NCBI RefSeq assembly: GCF_900111355.1
Contig: NZ_FOHA01000014.1
Location: 1-64,000, forward strand
From: Isobaculum melis
GTDB lineage: Bacteria; Bacillota; Bacilli; Lactobacillales; Carnobacteriaceae
Length of the DNA stretch: 64,000 bases
Direction of reading: 5' to 3'
The notes beneath the pieces are model-generated. The model was given only the letters and a program-made list of their open reading frames with translations, was not told the origin of the DNA and made no database searches. The position numbers and the translations under genes were made by a program. Positions 61,675-64,000 of this stretch are shown here, piece by piece (the stretch's first letter is position 1; the number at the start of each line of letters is the position of its first letter).

Positions 61675-63249
61675 ATGAACAAAAAAATCCTGCTATTCAC
61701 TACATTTCTTTTATTAGCTGGAACAATTATGCCAGTTTTAGCAACTGAAACTACACCCGAAACAAGAGCTGAAGTTACGCCTCCAACAGATGACCTGCGT
61801 CATGTATCCAATATGTTTGTTGATCCTGGTCATAAATACATTGCCTATAACGGAGCTGGTGAGCTAGATTTATTTTTATATAGTAGCCAAAAAACCCAGT
61901 ATCTAAGCAATATGTATGTCATTTTACCACAAGGCTTAACGACTAGCGGTGGAATAGATGCTGTTCAAAATGCTGTTTCCAAATACTCTACTGGTCTGAA
62001 TATCCATAATGGCTCTTTATCTGTAACGCAGCTAGCCAACACAACAGATGGCAGAGAGGTCTATCAAATAAGCCCAAGTACTGGTGCTTTCATTACTGCT
62101 GGAGGGCATGATGAATTTTTAGCTTTAGAATTTCCAGTAAAGGCGGCCTCTAAGGATTCAGGTTTAACAAAAGTTACTTTTAACGCAAATACACTAGCTG
62201 AGATTGGACGTAATGTCTTATTTATTGGAGCTGATAACATAAAGTTTGATACAAGCGTTAGTTCCTATCCAGAGGTAAATGCAACCACAATTGGTATCAA
62301 CGGAGCTGATAGTATAGTTCGTGGCATCGTTTTAAATGGTATACAGCGTGAAATTACTCTTTTCACACCAAAAGTTTCAGATACTTATACTGTTTATGAC
62401 AATGCAACGAATGAAGTCATTACCACGAAAACCTCTACTGGATTATCAGGTGAGCAGTATTCACGCATCGGTTTGGTAGATACCCTTGCTTCATTAGGTT
62501 TAGATGCCAGTATTTATGATGAAAAATCTTTGACAATTGACTCAGGTTCTTTCAGCGACTCTATCGAATGGGTTCCGCAAAAAGCACTAACAAATAACCC
62601 TGATGAAATCTTAAGCGGCAGTAATTATCGTATTTTCGTTAAACGTTTCGGTAAAGATGTTACGGTAAAATATGTAGATGAAAATAACAATGAGATTGCA
62701 GATAGCATCACTTTATCAGGAAATATCGATGACGGATATACTTCTGAACAAAAAGCAATTACTGGCTACACGTTTAAAGAAGTGCAGGGCAATACAACAG
62801 GTACATTTACAGACGACGAACAAATCATCACCTATATCTATACCAAAGATATTGTAAAAGCAGCCCCTGTTACTGTTCATTATGTTGATACAGAAGGTCA
62901 GAAACTTGCTGAAGATATTGTGTTAGATGGTAATGTTGGAGAGCGGTATGAAACTGAACAGCTAACTTTCAATCACTATGACTTTAAAGAAGTTGAAGGC
63001 TCTATCTCTGGAGAATTCATAGATAAAGAGCAAGAAGTCACTTATATCTATGCAAAAATTGAAGAAAATATTGTTATTCCTCCTTCAGAAAATAATGAAC
63101 CTCCTAAAAAACAAGAAGAGGCTGCTTCAATCGCTCGTTTACCAGAAACAGGAGAAAAAAATAGAAGTTTTATCGGATATGGTCTCATTTTAGTTCTGAT
63201 AGCTAGCTTCCTCATTGTTAATAGAAAAAACTTTTTAAAGAATGAATAA
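61675..63249 (+). CDS. Sortase-anchored MucBP surface protein (LPETG)
   Basis: 524 residues. A signal peptide (ILLFTTFLLLAGTIMPVLA) precedes a unique 310-residue domain and two MucBP repeats (DVTVKYVDENNNEIADSITL to YIYTK; PVTVHYVDTEGQKLAEDIVL to YIYAK). LPETGE, a membrane segment (YGLILVLIASFLIV) and a basic tail complete the sorting signal. AAAAGGAG lies upstream of the ATG. MucBP repeats bind mucin-type glycans; a host- or biofilm-adhesion role is likely. Monocistronic. Confidence 0.9.
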   Translation: MNKKILLFTTFLLLAGTIMPVLATETTPETRAEVTPPTDDLRHVSNMFVDPGHKYIAYNGAGELDLFLYSSQKTQYLSNMYVILPQGLTTSGGIDAVQNAVSKYSTGLNIHNGSLSVTQLANTTDGREVYQISPSTGAFITAGGHDEFLALEFPVKAASKDSGLTKVTFNANTLAEIGRNVLFIGADNIKFDTSVSSYPEVNATTIGINGADSIVRGIVLNGIQREITLFTPKVSDTYTVYDNATNEVITTKTSTGLSGEQYSRIGLVDTLASLGLDASIYDEKSLTIDSGSFSDSIEWVPQKALTNNPDEILSGSNYRIFVKRFGKDVTVKYVDENNNEIADSITLSGNIDDGYTSEQKAITGYTFKEVQGNTTGTFTDDEQIITYIYTKDIVKAAPVTVHYVDTEGQKLAEDIVLDGNVGERYETEQLTFNHYDFKEVEGSISGEFIDKEQEVTYIYAKIEENIVIPPSENNEPPKKQEEAASIARLPETGEKNRSFIGYGLILVLIASFLIVNRKNFLKNE

Positions 63250-63273
63250 TCACTTTTCTATTGCTTCATTAAA

Positions 63274-63318
63274 AAACCACGAAAATCTAAATTTTAGGTC
63301 ATTTCGTGGTTTTTTTCT
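63274..63318. terminator. Terminator after the LPETG protein
   Basis: AAAAACCACGAAAA pairs with TTTCGTGGTTTTTT, with T-runs for both strands. Confidence 0.85.
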
Positions 63319-63345
63319 GTCTCTATTGAACAATATTTGCGATCT

Positions 63346-64000
63346 TTAATCCCCGCCAGCGCCGCCTAAAACAGCATCATTCCATAAGGCTTTGCCGTTG
63401 ATCACATCTTCAACTGTTCCAATCTTAATTCCTTTAGAATGGTAGCCATCCATAATACCCAATTTTTGGAAAATTGTTTGCTTATAGGCAATTTCAGCAT
63501 TCCATTCTACAGTATCAACAATTGATAAAGCTTTATGCAGCGCTTCTAAACCATCTGCTCCAGGAGTTGTTACAAGAATGCCATGGCTATCTAATAAGAA
63601 TTGATAAGGTAATTCTTCCCCTGCTTCTCTTAAAGCTGTTAGCTTTTCACTAACAATTGCTGCTAATTCTTCTGAGCAGTTTGGCTCAAAGTCTAACACT
63701 TTAATTTGACGAACCTTTTGGGTTGCTTCTGTTAAATTGGGCATATTCAAGCCTGAAGATGCCCAAAACATAGCATTTGGTGCATGAGAATGGAAGACAC
63801 ACTTGATTTCTGGATTTGCATCATAAGCTGCTTCATGCATATTAATTTCTCTAGTTAGAGAACCCTCACCTGCTAAAATTTTTCTCGTATGAGGCTCGAC
63901 CACTAAGATTTGCGAAGGTGATAGGTCTCCAAAATAAGCCTCAGACATCATTGTTGGTGTCATGATAATGTATTCTTTACCCGCTTCGTCTGTTGTTTTA
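63346..64000 (-). CDS. Class II aldolase/adducin family protein (5' end outside window)
   Basis: The open frame continues past the ATG at 63963 to the window edge (KTTDEAGKEYIIMTPTMMSE), so the true start is outside. Zinc-site His residues are in IKCVFHSHAPNAMFWAS, and LLDSHGILVTTPG carries a third. Members include fuculose/rhamnulose phosphate aldolases and ribulose-phosphate epimerases. The exact substrate cannot be assigned from this fragment. Confidence 0.85.
   Translation of the reverse strand, partial: KTTDEAGKEYIIMTPTMMSEAYFGDLSPSQILVVEPHTRKILAGEGSLTREINMHEAAYDANPEIKCVFHSHAPNAMFWASSGLNMPNLTEATQKVRQIKVLDFEPNCSEELAAIVSEKLTALREAGEELPYQFLLDSHGILVTTPGADGLEALHKALSIVDTVEWNAEIAYKQTIFQKLGIMDGYHSKGIKIGTVEDVINGKALWNDAVLGGAGGD

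Overview
The window is low-GC Firmicutes DNA. It most resembles a lactic acid bacterium near Enterococcus or Vagococcus. The grounds are A/T-rich DNA with AGGAGG ribosome sites and many GTG/TTG starts, a citrate fermentation cluster with a Na+-pumping oxaloacetate decarboxylase and a CitO-type regulator, a ptb-buk 2-oxoacid dehydrogenase operon, cydABCD with menA, an amaP-DUF2273-asp23 operon, and MucBP/LPxTG surface proteins. No rRNA, tRNA or CRISPR array was seen.

Layout. 0-3 kb: the 5' end of an IS110 transposase with a structured leader that looks like a bridge-RNA locus, a helix-turn-helix/TPR regulator, a small acetyltransferase, and a stretch of gene remnants. 3-13.7 kb: a minus-strand operon lpd, EIIC-like permease, E1 alpha, E1 beta, E2, ptb, buk and an unknown gene. 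It is divergent from a LysR regulator followed by a D-2-hydroxyacid dehydrogenase. Together these would turn 2-oxo acids into acyl-CoA, acyl phosphate, ATP and free acid, with the reductase as an NAD+ recycling branch. 13.8-29.2 kb: respiration and membrane lipid genes (menA, polyprenyl diphosphate synthase, phosphatidylserine synthase and decarboxylase, a phosphoesterase, cydABCD). These are split by a 4-kb lipase/DUF1433 island. 29.5-36.7 kb: hydrolase with PadR regulator, acetyltransferase, RsuA-type pseudouridine synthase, LtrA, TerC, AzlCD and a metallo-hydrolase. 36.8-55.5 kb: the citrate cluster (citO-citG, citCDEF, a CitMHS transporter, oadA/gamma/biotin carrier/oadB, citX) with surface proteins set within and beside it. 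55.8-64 kb: Asp23 operon, fructokinase-like ROK kinase, DUF1846 protein bracketed by a structured repeat, a paired SMR exporter behind an attenuator, an LPETG protein and a class II aldolase running off the end.

Two systems stand out. (1) Two surface-protein loci (36.8-39.0 and 53.2-55.5 kb) share one leader layout: promoter, palindromic site A at the start point, terminator-like hairpin, palindromic site C at the ribosome site. A and C have related arms around a 2-bp centre. That centre matches within each locus (AT/AT; CA/TG, inverted) but differs between loci, and the centres are exactly 116 bp apart in both. This is what an invertible ON/OFF switch of the cwpV kind would look like; a structured RNA attenuator is the main alternative. 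(2) The 15-19 kb island has a lipase with an N-terminal catalytic domain and a helical C-terminus, two small helical partner genes, and three DUF1433 genes in mirrored, inverted cassettes around near-perfect palindromic promoter regions. It matches the reverse-LXG, type VII-secreted lipase toxin/immunity systems.
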